DNA from: Phanerochaete sordida
Taxonomy: Eukaryota > Basidiomycota > Agaricomycetes > Polyporales > Phanerochaetaceae
Assembly: GCA_019973155.2 (NCBI GenBank)
Contig: BPQB01000054.1
Span: 124,001 to 188,000, forward strand
Direction of reading: 5' to 3'
DNA length: 64,000 nucleotides
Below, one piece after another: positions 41,908 through 51,894 of this stretch. Position 1 is the first letter of the stretch; each line of letters begins with the position of its first letter. The notes beneath the pieces are model-generated. The model was given only the letters and a program-made list of their open reading frames with translations. It was not told the origin of the DNA and made no database searches. The position numbers and the translations under genes are program-made.

Positions 41908-43560
41908 CTACGCTGGAGTCGCCGTCACGGTGTCCTGATCCGCTGGCAGTCCGGACGTCTCCTCCGAGGACAGTGCCTTCGCCTTCTCCCGCTCCACGCG
42001 CAAAGCGGGAAGTTGCCGAAGGTAATCTATCTTTTTGTCCTCAAAGAATAGCGAGAGGTACTCGGCGTATTCGTCATCTTCGAGGGCTGCTGGCGTGTCA
42101 TCGATGGTGGGGAGTGAACCGTCGGCAAGAGCGGACAGGATGTTGCGGCGGTCCATGTATGCTGTTTCATGCCAATATTCTGAGCTAGTGCAGACGCAGT
42201 GTTGCAACCGCAAGATATCTCGTTCGAGAGCCCAAGTGAGCTGCTCGCGGCGAAGCAGCGAGCGCAGAACCGCCCGCATGCCCTGGGCGTCCAGCGCATT
42301 TCCTTCGCGCACAAAGACTCGGAGCTCATGGAAGTGATCTGAGCCCGCGGCTTCTTGGAAGACATCGAAGGAGGGGGGATCACCATCTCCGGCGGCAGCA
42401 AAGCTGGCAGTTAGACTGATCGTGCTGACATAGCAGGTTGGATGCCCAGGGAGCGTAGGCGTAGGTGGGACATAGCAGGTTGGATGCCCAGGGAGCGTAG
42501 GCGTAGGTGGGATAGCGGGTGAGACCCACACATTGGCAAAGAGCTGGTCCTCGTCTGAGGTGACCGTTGGTGAGAATCCCAGAATCATTCGGCCTACCAA
42601 GGTCATGGATTGAGCATCTCCGGCATATCTAACCACTATAGACATACCTGGGACTCCGCCGTCGAGAGGCTGACCTTCGACTTGAAGCAATTCTATCTCA
42701 GTTTTCTCGAAATCACTGGGCACCGATGCAAGGATGGCATTGAGCAGCGCGATCCACCGAGGATCCTCCGCGGCGAGGCGGAGTCGAGAAGCGCCATCGA
42801 GAATGTCCAAGGCAAGTCTTGCTCGATCTGAGACTGACATGTCTGCACATTCTGATATCTGAATCTGCTGGAGTGCGCGTGATACCTGCGATTGCTCTGG
42901 AATATGGTGAGCTCGGATTGGAGAGGGGTCACGGAATTTGAGCTGGGTGAAGCAGCATATTTGGAGGACGGGAAAGCTGTAGATGAGCAATGCAAGCTCC
43001 GCAGTGGTCTTGAGCTCGGCACCGTGAACCTGAATAAACGACATCTGGAGATTGGAGAGGGACTGAGAGGCGCGGAGAAAAGTCGCAAATTTGGACCAGC
43101 GGATTGGCATCGAACGCCCCGCGCGCTTAGCATCTGCCCAAACGGTGTACGTGAATCGTGTCATTGGAAGGTGTGCCATCAACGAATTTAGAGCTTGAAG
43201 CCAGGGTTTGGAGCGAGGGATAAAATTGTGCTCAGCTCGTATGTATTCGATAGCTCGGCTCAGAGATGAGCCGTGAAATCGAGGACTGTAGACGATGTCT
43301 TCCAAAAAGCGTAGATCAGAAGCGTTTCTTAAGACAATATCGTTAAAGAGAGCTGGCCGGATGCGTTCTGCCCAGTATTTGCACACGAGACTTGGCGCAA
43401 CAAGTCCGTGCTTCCACATTCGATAGTTCTCTTCCCCGATTGTTACAATGATCGTGAGGTAGCCGAGGATCTCTCCGATAGTCTCGGATGGTATGTCGGC
43501 TCCAATGACCGGCAGCCTACTAGTGGACCATGGCCAGCGAGGTCGGCGACGTCTGAGCAT
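41908..43560 (-). CDS. F-box-like protein, copy 1
   Basis: The start at 43560 (M-L-R-R-R-R-P-R-W-P-W) is followed by the F-box-like segment I-P-S-E-T-I-G-E-I-L-G-Y-L through S-L-V-C-K-Y-W-A-E-R-I-R-P-A-L-F, then a long leucine-rich region of the kind that presents substrates to an SCF ubiquitin ligase. An ATG at 43623 is possible but not matched in copy 2. A 54-nt intron (42594-42647, donor GTATGT) is conserved in position with copy 2. Because it is a multiple of three and stop-free here, the frame looks continuous without splicing. A 42-bp tandem duplication (42427-42510) repeats a 14-residue P-P-T-P-T-L-P-G-H-P-T-C-Y-V unit. The target of the protein is unknown. Confidence 0.75.
   Translation of the reverse strand: MLRRRRPRWPWSTSRLPVIGADIPSETIGEILGYLTIIVTIGEENYRMWKHGLVAPSLVCKYWAERIRPALFNDIVLRNASDLRFLEDIVYSPRFHGSSLSRAIEYIRAEHNFIPRSKPWLQALNSLMAHLPMTRFTYTVWADAKRAGRSMPIRWSKFATFLRASQSLSNLQMSFIQVHGAELKTTAELALLIYSFPVLQICCFTQLKFRDPSPIRAHHIPEQSQVSRALQQIQISECADMSVSDRARLALDILDGASRLRLAAEDPRWIALLNAILASVPSDFEKTEIELLQVEGQPLDGGVPGMSIVVRYAGDAQSMTLVGRMILGFSPTVTSDEDQLFANVWVSPAIPPTPTLPGHPTCYVPPTPTLPGHPTCYVSTISLTASFAAAGDGDPPSFDVFQEAAGSDHFHELRVFVREGNALDAQGMRAVLRSLLRREQLTWALERDILRLQHCVCTSSEYWHETAYMDRRNILSALADGSLPTIDDTPAALEDDEYAEYLSLFFEDKKIDYLRQLPALRVEREKAKALSSEETSGLPADQDTVTATPA
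42427..42510 (-). repeat. Exact 42-bp tandem duplication in F-box gene 1
   Basis: Two perfect 42-bp units (42427-42468 and 42469-42510) lie inside the coding sequence and add one 14-residue unit in frame. Copy 2 lacks this segment, so the duplication arose in this gene and is recent. Confidence 0.85.
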
Positions 43561-43744
43561 GGTCGATGTGAGATGGATGGTGGTGGTGAAGGAAAGGTGT
43601 GAGACCGAAGAGCCTCGCCTCATCCGCCCATCCTCGGGTTCCTAGTACAGCGTGCATGGTCTGCACAGCCCTCGGGACGTTCTCCTCGCCTCGCGCATGA
43701 AATGCTTTTAGGTGCCCTGGAGAGCGCCACTCAGCTCACCTAAT

Positions 43745-44292
43745 CTAGCCGCTCGGGTCCTGCACTCGGGTCTCATGATCTACTGCGGTAATGATTCCAG
43801 CCTCAGACGTGGCATTCCCAAGTCGATTTTCTTCGTTCATAACGAACGGGTTGGCAGCAGACGGTCCTCTCAAGTCCCCTCTTCTTCTCTTCCTCTTCCA
43901 CCTCAACGCGGCCGAAGATTCACTCCGGCTTTCAGCAGTGGCACGTTTCATTCACAATTCCGGACCATCTCACATTGTTTCACGAACGGTCGATTGCCTG
44001 GCCAGGCAGGAGCGCGGGGAGCTTCATATGCCGGTACAGCGCGCTCATGGGCAGGCCGCGGGGCTTGCCGCGCGGAGGCCAGTCATGCTGCGCACTGGAT
44101 TCAAGGGAAGGGGCGGCCTCAACGTCGAGGTCAGACTCCGGCTCCGAGTCAGAGACTTTGAGGTCGAGGGTATGTGTATGCCACAGGGAGGCGTAGCGGC
44201 GGCATGGACTCGTCGTCGCACGACGGTGAGTCCTCCATAATTTCGCCGGTGACATGAAATACCGGGACCGTCCAGTCGGGGAATTTGGGCAT
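43745..44292 (-). CDS. Small hypothetical protein, tentative
   Basis: A candidate gene starts at M-P-K-F-P-D-W-T-V-P-V-F (44292), has an acidic middle (S-D-S-E-P-E-S-D-L-D-V-E) and a 55-nt intron at 43929-43983 (GTGAAA..AAG). The last exon carries a basic patch (W-K-R-K-R-R-R-G-D-L) followed by N-P-F-V-M-N-E-E-N-R and ends at 43745. The junction between the first 47 codons and the acidic segment changes frame, and no convincing splice pair was found there. The model is incomplete, or the gene is broken. The basic patch could be a nuclear signal. Family not recognised. Confidence 0.4.
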
Positions 44293-46365
44293 GGTCACAC
44301 GGTTGGGATACTGTGCTGCCGCGCAGAGGCGGCGCGCAGCGCCGCCAGATGACAATGTGTGAGCCTCCTTTCGCTGAAAGGTCCAGACTGCGTGTGCTTC
44401 GCCAGCCGCAGTACGACCTGCACGCAGTACGACCTGCACGCAGTACGACCTGCAACGCGCAGACGTGAGCTGCATGAAACATGTACAAATACGTGGCGGA
44501 GTGCTACCCGGGTCGTCGGCGTCGCGCGCCGCTGTTGGACAGACGACCATGCGTACCACCTAGTTCAGCCCACGAGCCAAATCAGTTAACGAGGTAGATT
44601 GGCATGGGTATGTAGTCAACGTCTGATGTATCACCGTTGGGTGCGCCGCCGGATACATGGGCAAGCTTGCAGCTGACTAGATCCATCGAAGGCTTCTAGC
44701 GGCACTGTTACGGATATGTCAGCCTTGACTGTCATGTAGTCGGCCGTGTCGATGCATGTAGTCATCTTTGGGGCTACTAGCCCAGCTTATAGATGGCGGC
44801 TACATCGATGTATCATAGTCGGTACCTCATCTACTCATTCTATTTAAGCCTGGATCAACCCAGTTTCATCAGACTGGGTTTCATCAGACTGGGTTTCATC
44901 AGACTTGGCTACAGCTGTATTGAGTACATGATAGAACTAGATGCTCACGGATTGATAGGTAGCCGCTGGCTAGATCCTAACTTCATGGCAATGACTATAT
45001 TGCACAGCGCCGTCTTTCGTAGCAGCGTGCCCACGGACTCCTCTTCCCACACGCTTCCGAGTCTGAGGACGCGGCGCTGCGCGTGCTTGCAAGGCATCGC
45101 TTCTCGCGAGCCGCAGCGTCCAGTGGTTATCAGAGGTACAGCGCATACAGCACGCACGATACTGACCCTTGTAACGGAGTGCGCGGGAGGCATGACTTCT
45201 TGCTAGCTGCAGTGTTCGGTTACTAGCGGCGCCGCGCCGCGCTAGCAGGACACCCAGCGACGCCCTTAATGATAGCATGCTCGCGAGGACATTAGCTCCT
45301 GCAGGCTGCGCAAGTTTATCACGCAGCGCTCCATTTATTAAGGACATGCACGCAGAGCATAGCTAGCTTTCCGCGAGATATGCTGTCTGGGGACCAGCGG
45401 CGGCGTGCAAGCAGAACGAAGGTGGCGCAAGGCCAACGGATATACCGGGAACACTTCCTTCCTTATGACCTGGAGCACACTGATACCTTGGACCCCTTGT
45501 AAACAAGTACACTGACCATCATGGTCACAAAATCGCGTTCTAGTACATACAAAATGTATCACACTCATCGTCCCTTCACTACGTCCTGATTTGCGCTCTG
45601 AAGAGTCTTTTGGTTAGTGGATCAATCCTTATCAGGTGCATCCCCAACTTTAGGCCGACGATAACGACATGGGAAGTATTTTGTGGGCAAGAAATACCTC
45701 AGAGCTCGTCATTTTTGTCTCTGTTATGGCCAGATAGTCCGTCATTTCTGTTCTTAAAATGGCACTTCGTCGCGACCACACGGCAGAGCGCTTAGGCCCA
45801 TGCTACGAGCATTTCACGCTGTGGCACATAGCACGCGGGGGGTCTTTTACTAAGACTCCTTGCTTAAACCATGATGTCTGTGCATGTATCACCGCCTTAA
45901 GAAGACCTCAAATTGTATATATAGTATGAAATGAGTATACGCTCGAATTGTTAGATATTTCTTCCCATAAATCGTCGGACTGCGGACAGCCTATGCTTCG
46001 AGTCAGTGAGCAAGCCGCACAGATCAGGCATACTCGCTGCTATGTTCATGTATCTCATTCCGTTCATTCCATGGCTATCGAGAGCCACGAAGATGTTGTC
46101 ACCAAATGTGAAGAGCACAGACTTGAAAGCCAAAAGTAGCCACTCATAAGCTGGAAGTCTGAGAAAGCTCGGAAAGACGACATGTGATTTTACTGATGTA
46201 CCGCAAGCTTTATTTATGACATGGCTATTAGATCTCCTGACTAGATATTTCGATACATGAGTACATGGCATACGGATACATCATATCGGATAGACAACGC
46301 AACAGATACATGACATACAGGTGCAACATATGATTACATGGTTTCGCGTGTAGTACCCACTCCTC
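44293..46365. other. Intergenic tract with short tandem repeats
   Basis: This contains a 16-bp unit repeated three times (44408-44455, core GTACGACCTGCACGCA) and a 15-bp unit repeated three times (44864-44908, TTTCATCAGACTGGG). Words such as TAGTCA and GATGCAT recur at 44600-44800 and again right of the KDZ gene at 55780-55880. They might be subterminal sequences of a large transposon, but no inverted repeat was found. Confidence 0.4.
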
Positions 46366-48882
46366 TCAGTCGGACTCATCCAGAGTCAGATCAATTATAT
46401 CTGCAGCCACATGCTTGTTTGACGATCCGCTGCATGCTGCTGGGCGTGAAGCCGGAACAGAGATTCGCACCTCAAATGCGGATAGAAAGGGAGGCCATTG
46501 AAGGTCAATTTGGGTACCTAGACACGGGGATCATTAGGGTAATGTTTGCTGGATAGGACACATATCATGACGTACCAATCAGGGCATCCACACCTGGCAT
46601 ATCGGTCACACCGAACTTTGCCCATATGAACCCATCGGAGCAGGACAGTACATCACGCAAGGTGATGTCATCCACAATGACGATCCTCCAGCCGCGTCGA
46701 GCTTGGTCGAAGTATGCGATGCGCTCCAACCGCTTCACCTCGAATACTTCGAAGGCGCGAAGGAAATTGGCCTTGCATACAATTTGCTCCTCGAGGTCGA
46801 CGGCACCTTGTCCATTCTGGTGGTGTTGGTCACGCTCACAAGTTAGTGTGAAGACCAGCGCATTGAGGATGCTGTAGCCTACCTCGAGATACCCGCAGAA
46901 TAAAACGTGGCCACTGTGAATGCCCGCCTTTTCTGCACTAGTCGTGTGGCCATGCGCTGATTGAGCCGATCGCGCTGGCATCCGGATAGAGGATGCTCGT
47001 CCTGCTGGGCTAGCAGGTGCTGCCCGTGGACGAGAGGAGGAAATTGACGCGAAGTTCAGGACGGGCTCATCGACGATGTCAAGGTCTTGCAGTGCAGCGT
47101 CTCGTCCACCTGATACGCAGGCACGTCTGGATAGATTATTGACTGTGTCGACCGATGCGTCTTCTGCTTCGAGCCGCATGTCCTTGAGCAAAGCCAAGCA
47201 GCGTCGATATGTCGATATGTGCTGCCGAAGAGCGAGATTCAATGGCTTCGAGGTGTAGATGACTTGTCGACGGCACTCGGGGATAAGACACTGGTACAAC
47301 GGCAGCAATCAGCGTTCGCGTCCAATATCCGAATACCATTTGCAACGTACGACTCGATATCGACGCCCAAAATTGGCCGAAAGCTCATCCTTGTACTGCA
47401 ACCGCTCGGATGTAAGATCATGGTCTTTGCAACTGGATGGGATTTCAGCCGGCTCGGCATGCTTTGCCAGGAGAGCATGTATGAACTCTTGCACATCGTC
47501 GTTCATGCGCTTCTCACTAGGGTGCAAGCGGGCCAGAGTGTGAACACTTGGCGGGTACGATTTCTTCATTCTTCTTTGAACTTTCCCAACCACCCACCTC
47601 TATAAATAGCTATAATTCATCACATTACACTGAAAACTCGAAGCAAAGTGTAATATACTTAAACAAGCCCTAAGCAGCTTGAATAGCAATACATGAATTG
47701 AATAGTAGGCAATGATACGAGAATATAAAACACCACAACAAGCCCATAGCCATCAGGGCTATCAGCTAGCTTGGCTAAAGTCATATATTAGCTCTCTCAA
47801 CACTGTGAGCAGTATGATGAGAAATGTTGACGGAACCTTCCTTATCTATCTCTTTTCTCACTGTATCTCTGGTACTATCCATGCTCAAACCCTTGTGCTT
47901 TGTAGATTTGGAAGTCTTGAGTGACAAAAACAGGTATAGAAGCTGCTCAGTCTTCAAGTCCCAAGTTCAAGAGGTCAGATTATATATTACTTGTAACAGT
48001 ATGGGAAATAGTGTGTCATATGCACAGCTATAGCCATTCCAGGTAAAGGCCCCAGGCTTTATGTAAGGTGTTATTCAAGATGAGCCTCAGTCTCTTTGAT
48101 CTCACCAGAGCCTCTGAACAGCCTGTGCAGGGCATAAATGGAGTTTTCTAGCCAAATAAATGTTCTCTGCTGTACTAAGCTCAGTGTATAGCTTTAGTAT
48201 ACACATCCCAGTGCCTAGAAATGTGGCTGCTGTATATCATCAATCTTAAGATGTCTCACAAACCAAGATTTTAGGCTGTATATGGCTGTATGCAGGCACT
48301 AAGAGCATATATAATTACTTCAGGGCCAAAAAAGGCTTACAGGCATCAGACACACAGTATCTTCAGGTTCAGAGCCTTGAAAACCGACCCTGAGCTTGCA
48401 GAGGAAGGTTAACGAGCCTTGCGCGCTAAATAAGCGCCCAAAGGCGCCTAAATTTCGGAAATGCACACAATGCAAGAGGCTCTGTATGGCTTCCACAAAT
48501 TTATATCCTATACATTTATACATATTATGGGTCCTATACACTCACTCTACACGCTGGACATCAAATAATAAGGATGTTGCGCCATTTCAGATGTCATGTT
48601 CCCATTTGGGAAGGCACAGAATGATCTAAAACAAGATGTGCCTCCTGATAGCTCCCACTATACAATATGGTAGTTTTGATGTTATAGATCCTGTATATAG
48701 CACCTGGAGTATGTGTATACCAGGTTTCATGTCAATCGGAGCAGTAGAACGCTCGGGGCAGAAAAAAGTCTCAATGTAGAAAAGCTCTCAAAGTGCTGGT
48801 CTGAATTGGAACGATGTCTTCACTTCATTCAGAAATCGTAAAGGCGTAAGGCCAGATGGCGGTTGGTGCGGGGGCGAGACAT
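46366..48882 (-). pseudogene. Gene with zinc-knuckle-like motif and C-terminal SUMO-interacting motif, split by a Helitron-like element
   Basis: Removing the element at 47517-48841 gives one open frame from ATG 48882 (M-S-R-P-R-T-N-R-H-L-A-L-R, then L-E-K-R-M-N-D-D-V-Q-E-F). Exon pieces are 48882-48842, 47516-47351, 47290-46577 (possibly with one more intron near 46820-46885) and 46517-46366. A C-x4-C...H-x6-C pattern at C-L-I-P-E-C to R-R-C suggests a small zinc knuckle. The middle is low-complexity, and the end, I-I-D-L-T-L-D-E-S-D, is a textbook SUMO-interacting motif with acidic flank. A TATAAG element at about 48949-48956 fits the start. With the element present, only a shorter product from ATG 47506, 11 nt after the element, remains possible. 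Family not recognised; its place beside the KDZ pair suggests transposon cargo (inference). Confidence 0.6.
47517..48841 (-). mobile_element. Non-autonomous Helitron-like element, copy B
   Basis: Read on the minus strand it starts TTACGATTTCTGAATGAAG (48841) and ends GCACCCTAG (47517), followed by host T, as in copy A. The inverted 5' word lies at 47556-47565 and the 3' hairpin at 47533-47551. The host frame is continuous across the insertion, so no target duplication is needed. The element is 1,325 bp, AT-rich and has no long open frame. It is inserted in sense orientation relative to its host gene, like copy A. Confidence 0.75.
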
Positions 48883-49109
48883 GTGCGAGGAGTACGAGGT
48901 ACAGGAAACAATGATGGCTGAGGAGGAAAGAGCAAAGCTCGGCGCGCACTTATATGTATGCGAGAGGACAAAGGCGGCCACCGTTCGAGGTCAAAGCACA
49001 TGAGATAAACGGTTCAAAGCATGCAATACAAAGTGACAATCACATCGGGAGAGTACCAAAGCAGCGACGAGCACAAAGGGAGCAATTTACCTAAGCACTG
49101 CAGCACCAT

Positions 49110-51149
49110 TCAATACCTCTTCTTGGCGAGGCGTTTGTTACCGGCGCGTTTGCCGCCTTTTTGGGACGTGGATGTCGACCTAGGGCTGCGGTTAGAGCAT
49201 GTCCAAGAGCTCAACGATCATCACTTACGGTGCTTCAGATTTCTTGAGTTTTTTCGTTGGGTTACTATCACCAGAATCCACGACCTTGCGCTTGGGAGGC
49301 TCAGCAGAATCACTTGGTTCTGCACGCCTTGGGCGAAGCCGGCGAGGACTGGTGGGCGCAGGCACAGGCATAGACGCTGCAGCAAAGCTAGGGGTTGTCT
49401 CCGGAAGTCCCATGACTTGAGCTGCGACTGCAGGCGTGGTTGCTGCATGTGGCATGTCCGCAGATGGTGCAACGGGAGTGGGCAGCGCAGCTGCAGAAGG
49501 CGCCGTGAAATCGGTCGACACGCCTACACAATGCGCAGCTGCGGTTGGCGCGATGTGAGGCAGTGGATTTGCAGAAGGCGCGATGTTGGATAGCATGACT
49601 GCAGGAGGCATTGCAGGAGCAGGCAAGGCTACCGCGGGAACGAGAGGTGTGGCCGGCGCATCTGCGAGCGGTGCGTTTTCGGGCGGCGCAGTTGCAGGAG
49701 CCTCAAACTCGGGCTGCGCGTCCGCAGGAAGTTCCGCAAGCGCAAGCGGGGTAACTGCGGATGGCGCAGCTGTGGGCAGCGTGAGGTCGGGCTGTGGCAT
49801 GCATGTGGGAGGCGCCGCCACAATGGAGGGCAGGGCTGCGGACGGCGTCGTGCAAGTGGATGGTGCGGCCGTGGGCAGCGCAACTTCGGGCAGCGCAACT
49901 GCGGGCGGTGCGATTGCAGGCAGCGCGAATGCCGGAGGTGCAAACTCATGTTGCACGACTGCAGGAAGGGATGCAGGGGCAGGAGATGCAACCGCAGGCA
50001 TTGCGGCTGTGGAAGGCGCGGATGCGGAAGGCGCAGATGTGGAAGACGCTGCTGCTACCGGGTCCGCCGCAGGCATTGTCGATCCGCCCGGCGCACGAGG
50101 CTCCGAAGAGCTATCGCTGTCTTGCAAGATGTCCTCAAGGTAATCGTCGAACACCTCCAGGATGGAGTGCGCAGGATGGTCCGGGAGCAAGATGCTTCCG
50201 ACGATATCTTCCGGCTGTCCTTGCCTGCTACTTAGCCTGTCCATAGATTAGCGGCGTGTATACATTGATTACTGAGGTGGACTCACAGCCACTTTCGAAG
50301 GAAACCCTTCGCATCCCGCCCACCATATAGGACAAGGATCTCGGTCTGAGTCTGAGCTGCAAGCTTACAGACGTACTGAGAGAGCGTAAACTCAAGATCG
50401 TTGAGAACTCTGGATAGTGATTCAGCCCGTGTATATTATGAGAGTTTATGTAGACATGACGGACTTGGTGCGCCCAGCAGAATCAGAAGGCTGGTCAGCC
50501 TGCTCGGCCTCTCGCTTCTCCTTCATAGTGGCGCGTTCAGCAGCCTTCTGAGCTTTCTCATCGTTAGATCGCCGCTCGTAGTCGGCTCGCGCGGGGTCGG
50601 CCTTGAGGGCCTCAGTGTATGCGTCATTGACCTTCGCACAGAGCTGAGCTTTCGATAGGCCTTCTGCTGCGGCAGAGGACCGTATCGCTCGCCCTATCTC
50701 GGGGTGGTCCGAGATGTAGATGTCCCGGGCACTTCGTGCACGCCCAACGTGTGCTTCTGGCTTGTACTCGTCCAGGCGAATGAACTCAGGTGCTCCAGTT
50801 CCTCCTGTCGCGCCCATGAGCACAATTTTGCGGTGGTTTTTGATCCATGTAACGCATTGCTAGGAACAGCTGAGAGATATAGAATGGCACGATGGAAGGA
50901 GCAAGAACACACCTTGTAGCGTCGGGAGCAGCGAGCCTGCGCCTCATCCTCCGTCTCAACGCGAACGACCTTTTTGTTCTTGAGTATCTCTCGAGGGGTC
51001 GGGGTTCCGGGGAATTTGGCAAGGAATTCGCGCGCGATGCGTTCTCGGTACGCTGCCATGTTCGCAGGGTCTTGCTGCGCATCTTGAAGAAGCCGATTCT
51101 CGAGCCAAGTCTTCTCGTTGGGTGATTCAAACCAAACTGGGGTAGGCAT
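49110..51149 (-). CDS. KDZ-associated companion protein with Ala/Pro-rich repeats
   Basis: Five exons (51149-50913, 50859-50465, 50409-50287, 50236-49229, 49179-49110) sum to 1,833 nt, 610 residues, with no frame break. The N-terminus (N-E-K-T-W-L-E-N-R-L, F-L-A-K-F-P-G-T-P) and R-R-Y-K-Q-C-V-T-W-I-K-N-H-R-K resemble proteins I associate with transposon-linked genes in Agaricomycetes. A charged, coiled-coil-like segment follows, then Y-V-C-K-L-A-A-Q-T-Q-T-E-I-L-V-L. About 230 residues of imperfect Ala/Pro/Val/Thr repeats and a Lys/Arg-rich tail (P-T-K-K-L-K-K, K-R-A-G-N-K-R-L-A-K-K-R-Y) close the protein; the tail is probably a nuclear signal or DNA contact. It is divergent from the KDZ transposase across 745 bp, suggesting a two-gene transposon. 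A TATA-like CATAAAAGG lies about 70 nt upstream. Confidence 0.7.
49480..50100 (-). repeat. Imperfect coding repeats, Ala/Pro-rich
   Basis: A degenerate array of short units (words such as GCAGGCGGTGC and GGCAGCGCAAC on the plus strand) encodes A-P-P-A/A-L-P-type motifs in the companion protein. Unit length varies in multiples of three, preserving the frame. Confidence 0.6.
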
Positions 51150-51894
51150 GATGCAGAGTGAGCGTATGAAGTCAAGGTTGAGTTTGATGAAGGAGGCTCA
51201 CCGTTGCGGCATCCTTTTATGTGCCCACCAAAGCCAGGCCACCAGTCGTAGCGCTCTTCCGTGGGCTGGAGTCGGACATGAGCAAAGACAGGATGTGTCG
51301 GCTGAGGTAGCAGTGGCCAAGACAATCAGGGCCCGAGGAGGCTTTGACCACTGTTGTCGGCAGTGACAAAGGCGCGCAAAGAGAGGATTGGACGCTGGTT
51401 CGAAAGGGCGCACGGATGATTTGCCAAACAAGGCATACCCATTGTGGCGCCCTGATCGAACTCAGAATGGGCCTCCATGGTGACCGCTGCAACGAGGTTT
51501 GTCGACGTAGAGTAATTCCGCTTGCTCGGAGACATGAAACATTCCCTTGACCAAGCAGCAAAGAGCTTCAATCAAGGGGAGCATGCGAACATGCACGCGA
51601 TCAGGAAAGCTCAGCATGCCAGGGCTTTGTCGAGCGTTCCGCCTTTGCGCATGCTTTGACAAGGTGCGCACTTCTCTTTGCTCAGAACATGAGCTTGCTT
51701 GACAATGTCGCAGCAAATCAAGGTTGCAGCAAGCGCAAGGAGCCTCGCCTGCTGGCGGAGCTGCTTGTGTGAGGCTCTGGGCCGCACACAAGCAGCTCCG
51801 CCAGCAGGCATACGCACAGCGACGGCCTCAGGTGTATTTAAGACACGAATAGTATCTGATCTCTCATACGCTCCTCCCTTCTTCATCTTTTAAG
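51150..51894. promoter_or_regulatory. Divergent promoter region of the KDZ gene pair
   Basis: The region between the two start codons carries a TATA-like element for the companion gene near 51218-51226 (minus strand) and GTATTTAAG for the transposase at about 51833-51841. It also holds the perfect inverted repeat at 51747-51809, listed separately. No further gene was seen. Confidence 0.6.
51747..51809. repeat. Perfect 25-bp inverted repeat with 13-nt loop
   Basis: The left arm 51747-51771 begins GCCTGCTGGCGGAG. The right arm 51785-51809 is its exact reverse complement, ending CCGCCAGCAGGC. The loop is AGGCTCTGGGCCG. The arms end about 24 nt before the TATA-like element of the transposase. 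A perfect GC-rich hairpin of this size is unlikely by chance and could be a protein-binding operator, a cruciform, or a transposition-related site. Confidence 0.9.

Noticed and set aside
47290..47351. In-frame TGA in the SIM gene
   Set aside because: It falls inside a 60-nt intron with GTACGT donor and CAG acceptor that keeps phase 0.
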